Of a DNA stretch of 64,000 bases, positions 24,908 to 34,641 are shown piece by piece. The notes beneath the pieces were generated by a model. That model saw only the letters and a list, made by a program, of their open reading frames with translations. It was not told the DNA's origin and ran no database searches. The translations under genes were made by a program, and so were the position numbers. Numbering within the stretch: the first letter of the stretch is position 1; the number at the start of each line of letters is the position of its first letter. Source of the DNA: Cerasicoccus sp. TK19100 (GTDB lineage: Bacteria > Verrucomicrobiota > Verrucomicrobiia > Opitutales > Cerasicoccaceae); assembly GCF_027257155.1 (NCBI RefSeq), contig NZ_JAPWDU010000004.1, positions 1-64,000 of the forward strand. The letters are read 5' to 3'.

Positions 24908-27358
24908 ATGGAACCGGAGCTCACCCCCAACGAGCGTCCAACCCCCAAAGCCTTATCGCCCTTATCTATCACCTCCGACAATCCGATTCCGGAAAGCGAG
25001 GCTAGTTTTCGTGCCGCCTTTGACGCAAGCGGCATAGGAATGGCGATATGCACACTGGAGGGGCGTTGGGTGCGCATCAATGAATCCCTGTGCCGCATCC
25101 TCGGCTACAGCAGGGAGGAGCTGCTTGGCATCACGTTTCTCGAAATCACCCACCCGGAAGACATCGCCCTGAGCCAGCGGTATCTGCGTAACACCGTCAA
25201 TGGCGACGCCGAAGAATACCGCCTCGAAAAGCGCTACATCCATGCCGATGGCCACGCGATTTGGGCCAAGCTGACCGTCTCCAGCGTCTTTGATCCCGAG
25301 GGCAAGCTGCGCTTTTTCGTCTCCCAGATCGAGGATGTCACCGAACACCACCGCCTCCAACGCGAGCTCAAAGCCGCTAACGAACGCCTGGAGCTCGCCA
25401 CGCGTGCGGGTGGCGTCGGCGTTTGGGATTGGGATGTCGTCACTGATCGTATGACCTGGGACGAACAGATGCTGCGCCTTTACGGCATTAGTAGCGGACA
25501 GTTTGGCGGTAGTATCGATGACCTGCGGAAGTGGATACACCCTGAGGACGTCGATCTGTATTTCGACCGTTTGCAGGAGGCCTTGCACAACGGCCACCCG
25601 TTCAACTTGCCCTTTCGTGTCGTGCGCCCCGACAACGAGGTCCGCCACTTGCGCGCCTTTGCGACCGTGGAGCGTAACAACAAGGGCACGGCGACCCGTA
25701 TGGTTGGAACCAATTGGGACATTTCCGAGTCCATCCATCAAAAAGAAGACCTTCGCCGCCTGGCCGAACAAGCCAAGGAAGCCAGCCAGGCCAAGAGCCA
25801 GTTTCTCGCCAACATCAGCCACGAAATCCGCACGCCGCTCAATGGCGTGATCGGCATGACTCACCTGCTCCTCGACAAGCCCGATCTAACCGAGGAACAC
25901 CGCGACACAGCTGAGCACATCCTGACCAGCAGCGAATCCCTGCTGACCCTGATCAACCAGATACTCGACTTCTCCAAAGCCGAGTCTGGTCGGCTGGAGC
26001 TCGACATCCACCGCTTCAACCTGCGCGCGCTGATTCGCCAACTATCAGCCGCCTTCAGCCTGCGCGCCGAGAAGGCTGGCATCCAGTTTACCAGCCAGAT
26101 CGATAAGCACACCCCACAGCGGCTCAACGGCGACTCCGGCAAGCTCAAGCAGGTCATCCACAACCTGATCGACAACGCCCTCAAGTTCACCGCCAAGGGC
26201 AGTGTCCACCTCGCCATTGATCTCGTCGATCAGAGCAAAGAGCGCTGCCAACTGCGCATTGCCGTGCGCGACACCGGCATCGGCATCGCACCCGAGGTCC
26301 ACGACCGCCTTTTCCGCGCATTCACCCAGGCCGACCCGACCACCACGCGACTCTACGGCGGCACTGGCCTGGGCCTGGCCATTTCCAAAGAAATCGTCGA
26401 GCTTATGGGCGGCGAAATCGGCGTGATCAGCAACCCCGGCGAAGGCTCGGAATTTTGGTTTACTGCTGACTTTGAGAAAGCGCCCGAGACGGCCTCGGGC
26501 TTTCCCGGTTCGTTCTCCCGCTCACCGTTTCCGCCGCAGCCCCAACCACTCGATCAAGTGGAGGTCGTCCGTGAGTGGATGAAGAAACACGCCGCCCATG
26601 CCCTGCTGGCCGAAGACAACCGCGTCAACCAGCTCGTTGCCCGCGGCATGCTCGACCGGCTGGGCGTCTCGGTGGACACCGCCGCCAACGGCGTCGAAGC
26701 AGTGGAATACTTTCGCCAAAACCAGTATGACCTCGTTTTCATGGACGTCCAGATGCCGGAAGTCGACGGGTTAGAGGCTGCGCTGGCCATCCGCGAGTGG
26801 GAGACCGAGCATCGCCGCACCACGACCCCCATCATTGCCATGACCGCCCACGCTCGGGCTGAGGACCACCGCGCCTGTCTCGCTGCCGGGATGAATGACT
26901 GCATCGTCAAGCCACTCAGCCCGGAAAATGTCGCGGCGGCGATCAATCGCTGCCTCGGTGAGGTCAGCGGCAAGCGCCCCACCCATACGAAAAAGGATTC
27001 GCGGCTATTCGACCCGGAGTTGCTGAATCGGCGGCTAAGTGGCGACCCTGCTCTCATTCGCGAAGTCCTGGAAATGTCCGTACTGGACTTGGGTAATCTC
27101 CTGCAACGCTATCACTCCAAGCGCAAAGCTGGCCACATCAATGAATCTGCGCGCCTGCTCCACAGCATGATTGGCATTGCCGCCAGCGCCTGCTTCGAGC
27201 GCTTTGCCGCCGCCGCATCCGCTGAGGAAAGCCACCTGATCGACACCGGCGATTTTCTGCCGACGGAGCAATCCGCAAACCTCGACGAGCTCCTCACCGA
27301 ATCCCAACAAGCCGCCAACACCTACCTCACCGGCACTAGCGAGGAGCCCCACCAGTAG
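24908..27358 (+). CDS. Hybrid PAS sensor kinase with receiver and Hpt domains
   Basis: An 816-residue soluble hybrid kinase. Domains in order: two PAS/PAC modules (about 27-150 and 155-280), HisKA with the phospho-acceptor in [16 protein letters not shown] near 304, HATPase_c with GIGIAPEV and [13 protein letters not shown], a receiver (about 560-690) with the phospho-Asp in [12 protein letters not shown] near 612, and a C-terminal Hpt-like helical domain with [12 protein letters not shown] (about 715-800). All four phosphorelay sites are present, so an internal His-Asp-His relay is possible. There is no output domain and no partner regulator nearby. PAS domains may bind a flavin, heme or small ligand. 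Confidence 0.92.
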   Translation: MEPELTPNERPTPKALSPLSITSDNPIPESEASFRAAFDASGIGMAICTLEGRWVRINESLCRILGYSREELLGITFLEITHPEDIALSQRYLRNTVNGDAEEYRLEKRYIHADGHAIWAKLTVSSVFDPEGKLRFFVSQIEDVTEHHRLQRELKAANERLELATRAGGVGVWDWDVVTDRMTWDEQMLRLYGISSGQFGGSIDDLRKWIHPEDVDLYFDRLQEALHNGHPFNLPFRVVRPDNEVRHLRAFATVERNNKGTATRMVGTNWDISESIHQKEDLRRLAEQAKEASQAKSQFLANISHEIRTPLNGVIGMTHLLLDKPDLTEEHRDTAEHILTSSESLLTLINQILDFSKAESGRLELDIHRFNLRALIRQLSAAFSLRAEKAGIQFTSQIDKHTPQRLNGDSGKLKQVIHNLIDNALKFTAKGSVHLAIDLVDQSKERCQLRIAVRDTGIGIAPEVHDRLFRAFTQADPTTTRLYGGTGLGLAISKEIVELMGGEIGVISNPGEGSEFWFTADFEKAPETASGFPGSFSRSPFPPQPQPLDQVEVVREWMKKHAAHALLAEDNRVNQLVARGMLDRLGVSVDTAANGVEAVEYFRQNQYDLVFMDVQMPEVDGLEAALAIREWETEHRRTTTPIIAMTAHARAEDHRACLAAGMNDCIVKPLSPENVAAAINRCLGEVSGKRPTHTKKDSRLFDPELLNRRLSGDPALIREVLEMSVLDLGNLLQRYHSKRKAGHINESARLLHSMIGIAASACFERFAAAASAEESHLIDTGDFLPTEQSANLDELLTESQQAANTYLTGTSEEPHQ

Positions 27359-27489
27359 CGCCAGCAAGGCACCCCAAAAAGCGGATCCAAGGGAATTTTC
27401 GAATTCTGTTAGCATGCCCCGTTGGAGCAGTTTGCGAGGCGATGCATTATGCTGTTTTCATTTTGATAGAGCTCACTAAGTTAAACGAC

Positions 27490-28269
27490 ATGAGCACCCT
27501 CGCCTTTCTCACTGATTTCGGGGTTCGCGACTGGTATGCGGCAGCCATGAAGGGCGTCGCCCGGTCTATCGCCCCACAGGCTGCGCTGGTTGACATCTCC
27601 CATCACGTCCATCAGGGCGACATCGCCGCGGCCTCCTTTATCCTGAGCCAATGCTGGCTCGACTTCCCCGCGGGGACCGTCTTCGTCACCGTCGTCGATC
27701 CCGGCGTTGGTTCGGAACGGGCCGCCGTCGCACTCAAAGCCGAGGGCCGGTATTTCGTCGGACCGGATAACGGCCTCTTCGGTTGGCTCGGTCGCAAGGT
27801 CACGCGTTGCCATCGGATTACCAACGAAGACTTTTTCCGCGACAACGTCTCCCACACCTTTCACGGGCGGGACATTTTTACGCCCGTCGGCGCGCATCTG
27901 GCCAGTGGTCAAGCTTCACTCGAGCAAGTCGGCCCCGAGCACGGAGAGCTGGTAACCGCCCCTTGGCCCAAGCCCGAATACGAGGACGACCGCGCGTTTG
28001 GCCGCATTCTCTACATCGACCACTACGGCAACGCGATTACCAACCTACAGCAAACTGCGCTGGAAGAACGCTACGCCCTCAGCGGCACCAGCGTCTCCCT
28101 ACACCCGCGACGTATCCCCCTGCTCAAGACCTTTAGCGATGCGCCCGCGGGCACGGCGCTGGCATACTTTGGCAGCGGCGGTCTGCTCGAAATCGCCGTC
28201 AACGGCGGCAACGCGGCGCAACAACTGGATCTGCGCCTTGACCAGCATGTCGAGCTGGTCTTGAACTAA
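27490..28269 (+). CDS. SAM hydroxide adenosyltransferase (DUF62 family)
   Basis: A 259-residue enzyme of the SAM hydroxide adenosyltransferase / fluorinase-like family, which splits S-adenosylmethionine with water to adenosine and methionine. The family signatures TDFGVRDWYAAAMKG, VVDPGVG, VGPDNG and DHYGNAITN are all present. The start at 27490 (MSTLAFLTDFG) fits the family; an ATG 16 codons up gives an atypical leader. The K+ channel gene begins 3 bases after its stop, so they are almost certainly one operon. The physiological reason for SAM hydrolysis is not established for the family. Confidence 0.85.
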   Translation: MSTLAFLTDFGVRDWYAAAMKGVARSIAPQAALVDISHHVHQGDIAAASFILSQCWLDFPAGTVFVTVVDPGVGSERAAVALKAEGRYFVGPDNGLFGWLGRKVTRCHRITNEDFFRDNVSHTFHGRDIFTPVGAHLASGQASLEQVGPEHGELVTAPWPKPEYEDDRAFGRILYIDHYGNAITNLQQTALEERYALSGTSVSLHPRRIPLLKTFSDAPAGTALAYFGSGGLLEIAVNGGNAAQQLDLRLDQHVELVLN

Positions 28270-28272
28270 CCT

Positions 28273-28965
28273 ATGAACCAAGCCGAACACCAAGCAATCC
28301 ACCGCATGCAGTTGGAAAAATATTTCTGGCTGCTGGCAGCGCTGGTCGTCCTGCTGGTGCTCGTACCCGTGTTTGACAACGATACCTGGGGCGCTCCGGT
28401 GCTTGGCATCATCAGCATGCTTACCCTGGTCTTGGCGCTGCGGACCATCGCGCACGAGTTGCGCACACTGATCATCGGGCTGGTGCTCGGCGTCGCAGGT
28501 TACGGTGCCAGCACTTACGCGTATATCATGGATACCTCCCCACTGCTTGCCCTGCCCTTCCAACTCGCGTTTTATGGCTTCGTAAACCTCTCACTGCTTC
28601 GAGAAATCTTAACCGCACACAAGATCAACGCCGACACCATTTGCGGCGGCATCTGTGTCTACCTGCTACTCGGCCTAAACTTCGCGATCATCTTTTCGGC
28701 GATAGAATTCATCCAACCCGGCAGCCTGATGGTCAGCAACAGCTTCGACCAGGATGGCGTCAAAACGCCAATGGATTTCGTTTACTTCAGCTTCGTCACG
28801 CTCACCACGCTGGGCTACGGCGACATCGTGCCCGTCTCCAACGCCGCCCGCTCCGCCGCGATCGCAACAAGCGTCTCAGGCGTGCTGTTTATCGCGGTCT
28901 TCATCGGCCGCCTGGTCGGCCTGACGACCGCTCAAGGCATGCCGTATCTGGATACGGAAGAATAG
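28273..28965 (+). CDS. Potassium channel family membrane protein
   Basis: A 230-residue inner-membrane protein with about six hydrophobic segments (roughly 17-32, 42-58, 65-82, 90-108, 121-143 and 193-215) and a pore loop. The K+ selectivity filter is unmistakable: TTLGYGD at 178-184, followed by IVP. There is no RCK/TrkA domain and no obvious voltage-sensor arginine ladder, so gating is unknown. It is 3 bases downstream of the SAM hydrolase gene, an unusual pairing. Confidence 0.85.
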   Translation: MNQAEHQAIHRMQLEKYFWLLAALVVLLVLVPVFDNDTWGAPVLGIISMLTLVLALRTIAHELRTLIIGLVLGVAGYGASTYAYIMDTSPLLALPFQLAFYGFVNLSLLREILTAHKINADTICGGICVYLLLGLNFAIIFSAIEFIQPGSLMVSNSFDQDGVKTPMDFVYFSFVTLTTLGYGDIVPVSNAARSAAIATSVSGVLFIAVFIGRLVGLTTAQGMPYLDTEE

Positions 28966-29014
28966 CTTTTAGGCTGGCGGCGCGGATCGGCGCAGATCAG
29001 GCTTTGGACAAAGA

Positions 29015-29368
29015 ATGATGATGAAGCGAATATCAAAATACTTGGTCTTGTTGCTCATTACGATTTCGGGGTGCGATCAACAATATTCGCAAGTGGAGCA
29101 AGGGGACCTTAATGAGATCTTTAACATCAACTCATCTCCAACATTCATAGGCGACTTTTACGAAGGAAGTGATCAAGAGTTTCATTACTTCAGCAGTAGG
29201 TGGAAAATAGAAGGAGACCGAAAAGTAAAGGTACCTAAGACTGACCTCCAAATCACAAAAGAGTTTAATTTTGGTTCTGAGGAACTTCGCGTTACTGTTA
29301 TAAACTCACCAAGTCCCAAAACAGTTTTTTGTGAAATCGAGGGCGTACCAATCTACATTGCAGAGTAA
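29015..29368 (+). CDS. Putative small lipoprotein
   Basis: A 117-residue protein with a lipoprotein signal: basic start, hydrophobic core, and a TISGC lipobox with the likely acylated Cys at residue 20. The mature part is about 98 residues with no recognised domain. Several ATGs in a row make the exact start unclear by one or two codons. The gene is notably AT-rich compared with both neighbours, suggesting an acquired gene. Function is unknown. Confidence 0.6.
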   Translation: MMMKRISKYLVLLLITISGCDQQYSQVEQGDLNEIFNINSSPTFIGDFYEGSDQEFHYFSSRWKIEGDRKVKVPKTDLQITKEFNFGSEELRVTVINSPSPKTVFCEIEGVPIYIAE

Positions 29369-29453
29369 AATCTATCGATCCGATACTTGCGGTGGAAAAC
29401 CCGCCATTAAAAAACAGTCAAACGAGTAGACCGCACTTCTTTCATCACTCCAC

Positions 29454-30776
29454 ATGAGCCACCCATCTCCCACTGAGCCGACCGACTACACCGGCACGCC
29501 CACCCGCAAGCAGACCATCTCGTGGGCGCTGTACGACTGGGCCAATACCGGCTATGCCATGGTGGTGCTCGCGCTCATCTTCCCGAAGATGTATAAGTCG
29601 TTTTTCAGCGCGCAGCTGAGCGACGGCGAGTCGACTTATTGGTTTGGCAAAACGGTGGCCATCGCGAGCCTGCTCGTTGCGGTGGCCGCGCCGTTTCTGG
29701 GGAGCATTGGTGAGCTGGGTGGCCTGCGCAAACGGCTGCTGCTCAGCTTTTGCAGCGTGGGGGTGCTCGCGACGGCGGCGTGTTTTTTCCTGGGCGAGGG
29801 CCAATACATGCTCGCCAGCGCGGTGTATATCGTCGGCACGGTGTGCTTTTATTGCAGTAACATTTTTTACGACTCGATGCTGGCAACGGTGTCCTCTCCC
29901 AAGAAGCGACACTTCGTCAGCGGACTCGGCTTTTCCTTTGGCTACGCGGCGGGATTCATCCTGCTGGTCGTCACGCTGCTGGTCACGAAGTCCTCGCTGC
30001 CGGCGAATTCGATGTTCATGATCGCGGCCGTGTGGTGGGCGGTGTTCACGATTCCGCTAGCGCTAAACATCCCGGGGCAGCCGAAGCCCGACCGCCCCCC
30101 GGTTTTTCAAATGGCCAAGGAGGGTGCCGCCGACACCTGGAAGACGTTTAAGGAGATCCTGGGCATCAAGCCGATCCTGCTCTTTCTGCTGGCCTACCTG
30201 TTCTACATCGACGGCGTGAACACCATCATCATGATGGCCTCGTTTTACGGGACCACGATTGGTTTCAGCGAAGCGCAGATCATCACGGCATTCTTCATCG
30301 TGCAGGTATTCGGTGTGCCGTGCGCGATTCTCTTTGGCTGGGCCGGGGGTAAAATTGGTCCGCGCAAAATGATGTTCATCGCGATCGTGCTCTACATGGG
30401 CGTCACCGCCTACGGGGCAAAGATCAGCGTGGAGCCGATCCATGTCTTCGGCGTCGAGATCTCGGAAATGTTCGTGCTGGCGGCCTTGATCGGCCTCGTC
30501 CAAGGCGGCATCCAGGCGCTGTCGCGGAGCTACTTCACCACGCTGATCCCGCCCGGGCGCGAGGTGTCGTTTTTCGGTTTTTACAGCATGATCGGCAAGA
30601 GCGCTGCCGTGATCGGCCCGTGGCTGATGGGCTTTGTCGCGGCCACCTTTAACAACCCCGAGGACCCCACCTACTCCACCCGCCTCGGCATGGGCTCGGT
30701 GGCGATCCTGTTCGTGATCGGCGGCTTTTTCCTGATCCTCGCCGGCCGCTACGAAAAGCGCAATGGCGGCCAGTAA
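29454..30776 (+). CDS. MFS transporter of the Atg22/UMF1 type
   Basis: A 440-residue, about 12-span membrane transporter. The start SWALYDWANTGYAMVVL is the signature of the Atg22/UMF1 MFS family (W-x-L-Y-D-W-A-N). A cytoplasmic loop rich in Lys and Pro lies between spans 6 and 7. In yeast this family exports amino acids from the vacuole; the bacterial substrate is unknown. A long 3' gap with palindromes follows it. Confidence 0.85.
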   Translation: MSHPSPTEPTDYTGTPTRKQTISWALYDWANTGYAMVVLALIFPKMYKSFFSAQLSDGESTYWFGKTVAIASLLVAVAAPFLGSIGELGGLRKRLLLSFCSVGVLATAACFFLGEGQYMLASAVYIVGTVCFYCSNIFYDSMLATVSSPKKRHFVSGLGFSFGYAAGFILLVVTLLVTKSSLPANSMFMIAAVWWAVFTIPLALNIPGQPKPDRPPVFQMAKEGAADTWKTFKEILGIKPILLFLLAYLFYIDGVNTIIMMASFYGTTIGFSEAQIITAFFIVQVFGVPCAILFGWAGGKIGPRKMMFIAIVLYMGVTAYGAKISVEPIHVFGVEISEMFVLAALIGLVQGGIQALSRSYFTTLIPPGREVSFFGFYSMIGKSAAVIGPWLMGFVAATFNNPEDPTYSTRLGMGSVAILFVIGGFFLILAGRYEKRNGGQ

Positions 30777-31248
30777 AACCGGGCTGCGACGAACGATATT
30801 TCGCACAAAAAACGCGACCAGGCATCACCCAATGCACACCAATTGCCCCGGCTTTGGTTCACTCCAACCAAGTCCTGTTTCTACCGCGATTACCCGGTGT
30901 GGTTCCCCTTTACGTCCATGGACGTAGCCCATCTACGTCCCGGGACGTAACCCTCCTACGTCCATGGACGTAAGACGTCTACGCCCCCGGGCGTAAGAAG
31001 CCAAAACCGCAGGCTTGCCAGTGAAACAACCGGTGCTCCGTGGCACCAACCACAGCGCTGATTCGCCTCAACTGAACACAGGAAAAGTCAGTAAACAGTA
31101 GGCTCCGGAGACCGCGAGGCCAGCCCGCTTCCCGCTCTTTCCGATCTTCCGGTTACAAGATATTCCGCATGGCTGCCTCGACACGAATCCGCAAACTATC
31201 TTCACATCAAGACTTGTGCTTTTGGCGAATCTGACTTACCTGCCTGCT
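30777..31248. other. Intergenic region with the palindrome array
   Basis: No gene is seen in these 472 bases. The main content is the four-palindrome array at 30911-30995, listed separately. A short GGTGC / GCACC hairpin lies in the right-hand part (about 31032-31047). The rest shows nothing recognisable. Confidence 0.5.
30911..30995. repeat. Four 16-bp palindromes in an exact 23-bp register
   Basis: Units start at 30911, 30934, 30957 and 30980. Sequences: TACGTCCATGGACGTA, TACGTCCCGGGACGTA, TACGTCCATGGACGTA and TACGCCCCCGGGCGTA. The first three are perfect palindromes; the fourth is perfect except at its centre. Spacers are 7 bases and differ in sequence. Unit 4 changes T to C in the left arm and A to G in the matching right-arm position, so pairing is kept. 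The array may be a protein-binding cluster or a structured nucleic-acid element. Confidence 0.8.
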
Positions 31249-31848
31249 ATGGATACATTAACTGCCATCAAGGCGCGCCGCGCCGTCAAACACTACGACC
31301 CCGAACACCGCTTGACCGAAGAGGAAGAGCGCACCCTGCTCGACGCGGCCATGCAGTCGCCGACCGCATTTAACATCCAGCATTGGCGCTTCGTTCTCGT
31401 GAAGGACCCCGCCCTGCGCCAGCAGATTCGCGAAGTCGCCTGGGATCAGGCCCAGGTCACCGACGCCTCGCTGCTCATCATCATGACGGCCAACAAGGAC
31501 GCGTGGAAGACGCCCGAGCGCTACTGGGCCGGTGCCCCGCAGCCCGTGCAAGACATCCTGGTCCCCGCCATCGACGGCTATTACAACGGCAAGGACCAAG
31601 TCCAGCGCGACGAATGCATGCGCAGCTGCGGCATGGCCGGCCAGACCATCATGCTCGCCGCCAAGGCCATGGGCTATGACACCTGCCCAATGGACGGCTT
31701 TGACTTCGACGCGGTCGCCAAGCTCATCAAGCTACCCGACGACCACATCATCAGCTTCATGATCGCCGTCGGCAAAGGCACCAAGGAAGCCTGGGCCAAA
31801 CCCGGCCAACTCGGCTACGAAGAAGTCGTCATCGAGGATACGTTCTAG
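31249..31848 (+). CDS. Nitroreductase family oxidoreductase
   Basis: A 199-residue FMN-dependent NAD(P)H oxidoreductase. Family features are the N-terminal IKARRAVKHYDP (FMN phosphate contact), QSPTAFNIQHWRFVLV (flavin ring contact) and G-Q-T-I-M-L-A-A-K-A-M-G. The natural substrate cannot be told; the family reduces nitro compounds, quinones or flavins. The start is the ATG at 31249 (MDTLTAIKARRAV). It is followed by a strong bidirectional terminator and lies downstream of the palindrome array. Confidence 0.88.
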   Translation: MDTLTAIKARRAVKHYDPEHRLTEEEERTLLDAAMQSPTAFNIQHWRFVLVKDPALRQQIREVAWDQAQVTDASLLIIMTANKDAWKTPERYWAGAPQPVQDILVPAIDGYYNGKDQVQRDECMRSCGMAGQTIMLAAKAMGYDTCPMDGFDFDAVAKLIKLPDDHIISFMIAVGKGTKEAWAKPGQLGYEEVVIEDTF

Positions 31849-31924
31849 CAACATACCAGCCTGACCTGGGCCTACCGAAATCAAGGCCCGGAGTTGCGCG
31901 ACTTCTCACATATTTATGGCGAAA

Positions 31925-31957
31925 ATAAAGCCGCGGTTCTGGCAACCGCGGCTTTAT
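31925..31957. terminator. Bidirectional intrinsic terminator
   Basis: A perfect 14-bp inverted repeat (ATAAAGCCGCGGTT / AACCGCGGCTTTAT) with a 5-base loop. It lies between the convergent nitroreductase and PEP-CTERM genes. On the minus strand it is followed by TTTTC; on the plus strand the stem ends in TTTAT. It can serve both genes. Confidence 0.8.
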
Positions 31958-31980
31958 CGGAAATTAACTTCTGCCGTAGG

Positions 31981-32613
31981 CTATGCTTTGCGCATTCGAC
32001 GCCAAAACGTCACCCCAAAAATGCCAAGGCCAGCAATGATCGCATAAGTAGACGGCTCGGGAACGACCGCACTGGTGATGTCCACATTTCGGGAAACGCC
32101 ATCGGCAGCGGTTCCGATGCTTGCTCCGTCAAGCAACGATAGAGAAAAAGTTCCTGCATCGGTTGGGCTGGTGCTAATGGAAAAGGTGCCCGTAATGCTG
32201 TCGGTTGTGCCATTACCGATTTGCACTAGCTGATTTGGCACCGTTTGCGTGTCGAAGCCAAAAAACGAAAACAGGTTCAAACCATCAGGATACATTTCAA
32301 TCATGTCAGTCCCTACCCAAGTGGAGTAATCTACTGGGTTACCATTGTAGGTAGCGGACGGCGTCGTCGACAGTCCGGTAACGGTCAGTGCAAACCTGCC
32401 AGCGGCGAGGGTATTTGCCGGCGCGCCAGAATTATTGGTTAAAAATCTTGATAAGGAGGTATTTGAAGACGTGGCAGACCCCGACAGACTGAATGTGCCC
32501 GTAGTGCCGAAGTTCAGACTATCCTCATTAAAGTTAAGGCTCAGATTTAAGACACCGTAAGATGTAGCTAAGCTCGAAAGAAGCAGCGTGAACGTTGTAA
32601 GTAATATTTTCAT
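31981..32613 (-). CDS. PEP-CTERM sorting-signal protein
   Basis: A 210-residue exported protein. It has an N-terminal signal peptide (KILLTTFTLLLSSLATSYG). The C-terminus is a PEP-CTERM signal: VPEPSTYA, a hydrophobic helix (IIAGLGIFGVTFW), then a basic tail (RRMRKA). Exosortase cleaves this signal and transfers the protein to the envelope or matrix. The middle is Ser/Thr/Gly-rich with no domain that I recognise. No exosortase gene is in the window. Confidence 0.85.
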   Translation of the reverse strand: MKILLTTFTLLLSSLATSYGVLNLSLNFNEDSLNFGTTGTFSLSGSATSSNTSLSRFLTNNSGAPANTLAAGRFALTVTGLSTTPSATYNGNPVDYSTWVGTDMIEMYPDGLNLFSFFGFDTQTVPNQLVQIGNGTTDSITGTFSISTSPTDAGTFSLSLLDGASIGTAADGVSRNVDITSAVVPEPSTYAIIAGLGIFGVTFWRRMRKA

Positions 32614-32925
32614 ATATAGTAAGGATTACAGAATTCATAAATGAGCTATTCAACCCCACCTCATCAAGTCCATAAGTTACCCAAAGCACAGATTTTGAAT
32701 AAATCATATAGTTCGGTGAACACCTAACCTTTGCATCTAATTAATCGATGACTATCGATCTCAGGCGACTTCTTTATAGCCGTAATAATTCTCGACCGGT
32801 CTCCTTTTCATGCATCGATCACATTGGTAATCTCAATGCATCCCGCGCTTGATCAGTGAATTTTTGGCAGCCGGTGCTTGCGACCACCACGGATTTGGCA
32901 AAGGATCTGCATATAATCCACCTGC
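32614..32925. other. Intergenic region, nothing recognised
   Basis: 312 bases between the divergent PEP-CTERM and MFS genes. It is AT-rich near the PEP-CTERM start and presumably carries both promoters. No gene, RNA or clear repeat was found. Confidence 0.4.
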
Positions 32926-34590
32926 ATGAGCGAGAAACCCGCTGACGAAAATCAGTCCAACCCACCCGAAGAACCCACGCCCAAGTACGAGCACGCCGCT
33001 GCGGACGCGCCGACGCCAGAGCCCGCGGTAGCAGCTCCGGACCAGGACGACCTGGAGAAAGGTATGCGCAATCTCGTGATCGACGCGATTTGTGCGCGGG
33101 TCATGACGGTGCTCACCGGCGGGGCGTTTCTCGTGGGCATGGGCTTGGCGCTTGGCGCGAGTAACCTCGTGATCGGGATTCTGGCGGCAATCATGCCGCT
33201 GAGCCAAGTGGTGCAAATCCCAGCCATTCTGCTCGTCAACTGGACCCCTTCGCGCAAAAAGCTCGTGATCGCCGCCGCCACGCTGGGGCGCATGTTCTTA
33301 CTCGGCATTGCGGCGATCCCGTTTTTCGCGCCGGAGGGCTGGGCGGTGCCCGCGTTTTTATTCTGCCTGGCGATGTTTTTCATGCTCAGCGCCGTGGCTG
33401 GCTGCTCGATGAATTCCTGGATGCGAGACCTGATTCCGCAAGACCAGTTTGGCAGCTTTTTCGGCAAACGCCTGGCCATTGCTACGCTGGTTGGCGCAGT
33501 GCTGATGGTTTTTGCGGGGGTGGCCGTTGACCAGCTCCAGAAGGCAACCGGCAGCAGTGGCTACGCCTATGCCTCGGTGTTTGTGATCGGCGGGGTGTTT
33601 GGCATCGCGGGTGCGCTGTCACTCAAGGGCGTGCCCGAGCCCGCCGCCGAGCGACGCAAGGGCTTGTCGTTTCTCAAAATCATGATCGAGCCGCTGAAGG
33701 ACAAGCGGTTCCGCCGACTGCTGTGGTTCTCGGCGACGTGGAATTTTGCCATCATCATGGCGGGTGCCTTTGCGGCGGTTTACATGCTGGAGCGGGTCAA
33801 GATCAGCATCGGCGTGGTTGTCGCGCTGGCGGTGCTCAACCAGCTCATTAATGCGTGGTTCTTCCGGCTGTGGGGCATCCTCGCCGACCGCACGAGTAAC
33901 AAGGCCATCCTCCAAGTGGCCTGCCCGATTTTCATTTCGACGATCGTCATGTATCCCTTCACTACGATGCCGGATTACTGGGCGGGCAGCATCCCCATTC
34001 TGATCGTGATCCACGTCCTGGGCGGCATTGCCACGGCGGGCTTCCTGCTCTGCACGGCGAATATCGCCCTGGAATTTGCGCCAAAAGGCCAGGCCACGGC
34101 CTACCTCGCGACCAATGCCACGCTTGCCGGACTCGCGGCCACCTGTTCGCCGATTCTGGGCGGTTGGATGGCGGACTATTTCAACGAGCGCGAGTTCCGC
34201 ATCACCGCGACTTACCGTGCCCCGGAGGGCGAGGTCGACATCCCCGCGATGATCATGGGCGGGCTGGATTTTGTCTTTATCCTGGCGGCCTGCGTGGGGC
34301 TGCTCGCGCTGCATTTCCTCTCCAAAATTGAGGAGGAAGGGACAATCGAGGAAAAGGAAATTCTCAACCAGGCCTACGCCTCGGCACGCAGCAGCATCTT
34401 CGGGCTGTCCAACATGGTGGGCATGCGGCGCTTCGCCTACTTCCCGCTGGAAATGCTCGACACCGTCGCCGTGCAACCGACCCGACGCGTGGCGGGCGCA
34501 GTGCACAAAGGCTTCTCCGATGCGACGGGTGTTTTCCGCGGGCAGCGCAACAACGGCGACTCAAACCAGCAGAATGATCCGCACCAATAG
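32926..34590 (+). CDS. MFS transporter
   Basis: A 554-residue transporter with about 12 membrane spans. An extended Glu/Pro/Ala-rich cytoplasmic N-terminus (about 45 residues) and a long Lys/Arg/Asn-rich C-terminal tail flank the membrane domain. An inter-half loop around RRKGLSFLKIMIEPLKDKRFRR is typical of MFS. The substrate is not evident. It is followed 51 bases later by a secreted-protein gene on the same strand. The family assignment is by overall hydropathy and general MFS features, not a specific motif. Confidence 0.8.
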   Translation: MSEKPADENQSNPPEEPTPKYEHAAADAPTPEPAVAAPDQDDLEKGMRNLVIDAICARVMTVLTGGAFLVGMGLALGASNLVIGILAAIMPLSQVVQIPAILLVNWTPSRKKLVIAAATLGRMFLLGIAAIPFFAPEGWAVPAFLFCLAMFFMLSAVAGCSMNSWMRDLIPQDQFGSFFGKRLAIATLVGAVLMVFAGVAVDQLQKATGSSGYAYASVFVIGGVFGIAGALSLKGVPEPAAERRKGLSFLKIMIEPLKDKRFRRLLWFSATWNFAIIMAGAFAAVYMLERVKISIGVVVALAVLNQLINAWFFRLWGILADRTSNKAILQVACPIFISTIVMYPFTTMPDYWAGSIPILIVIHVLGGIATAGFLLCTANIALEFAPKGQATAYLATNATLAGLAATCSPILGGWMADYFNEREFRITATYRAPEGEVDIPAMIMGGLDFVFILAACVGLLALHFLSKIEEEGTIEEKEILNQAYASARSSIFGLSNMVGMRRFAYFPLEMLDTVAVQPTRRVAGAVHKGFSDATGVFRGQRNNGDSNQQNDPHQ

Positions 34591-34641
34591 CCGTCAACAA
34601 TTGTCATTGTATTTTAATACGCTGACACTAGCTTGTAAGAG

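Noticed and set aside
30911-30995. The palindrome array as a CRISPR array
   Set aside because: The 16-bp units are themselves palindromic, spacers are only 7 bases, there are four units, and no cas gene is nearby.
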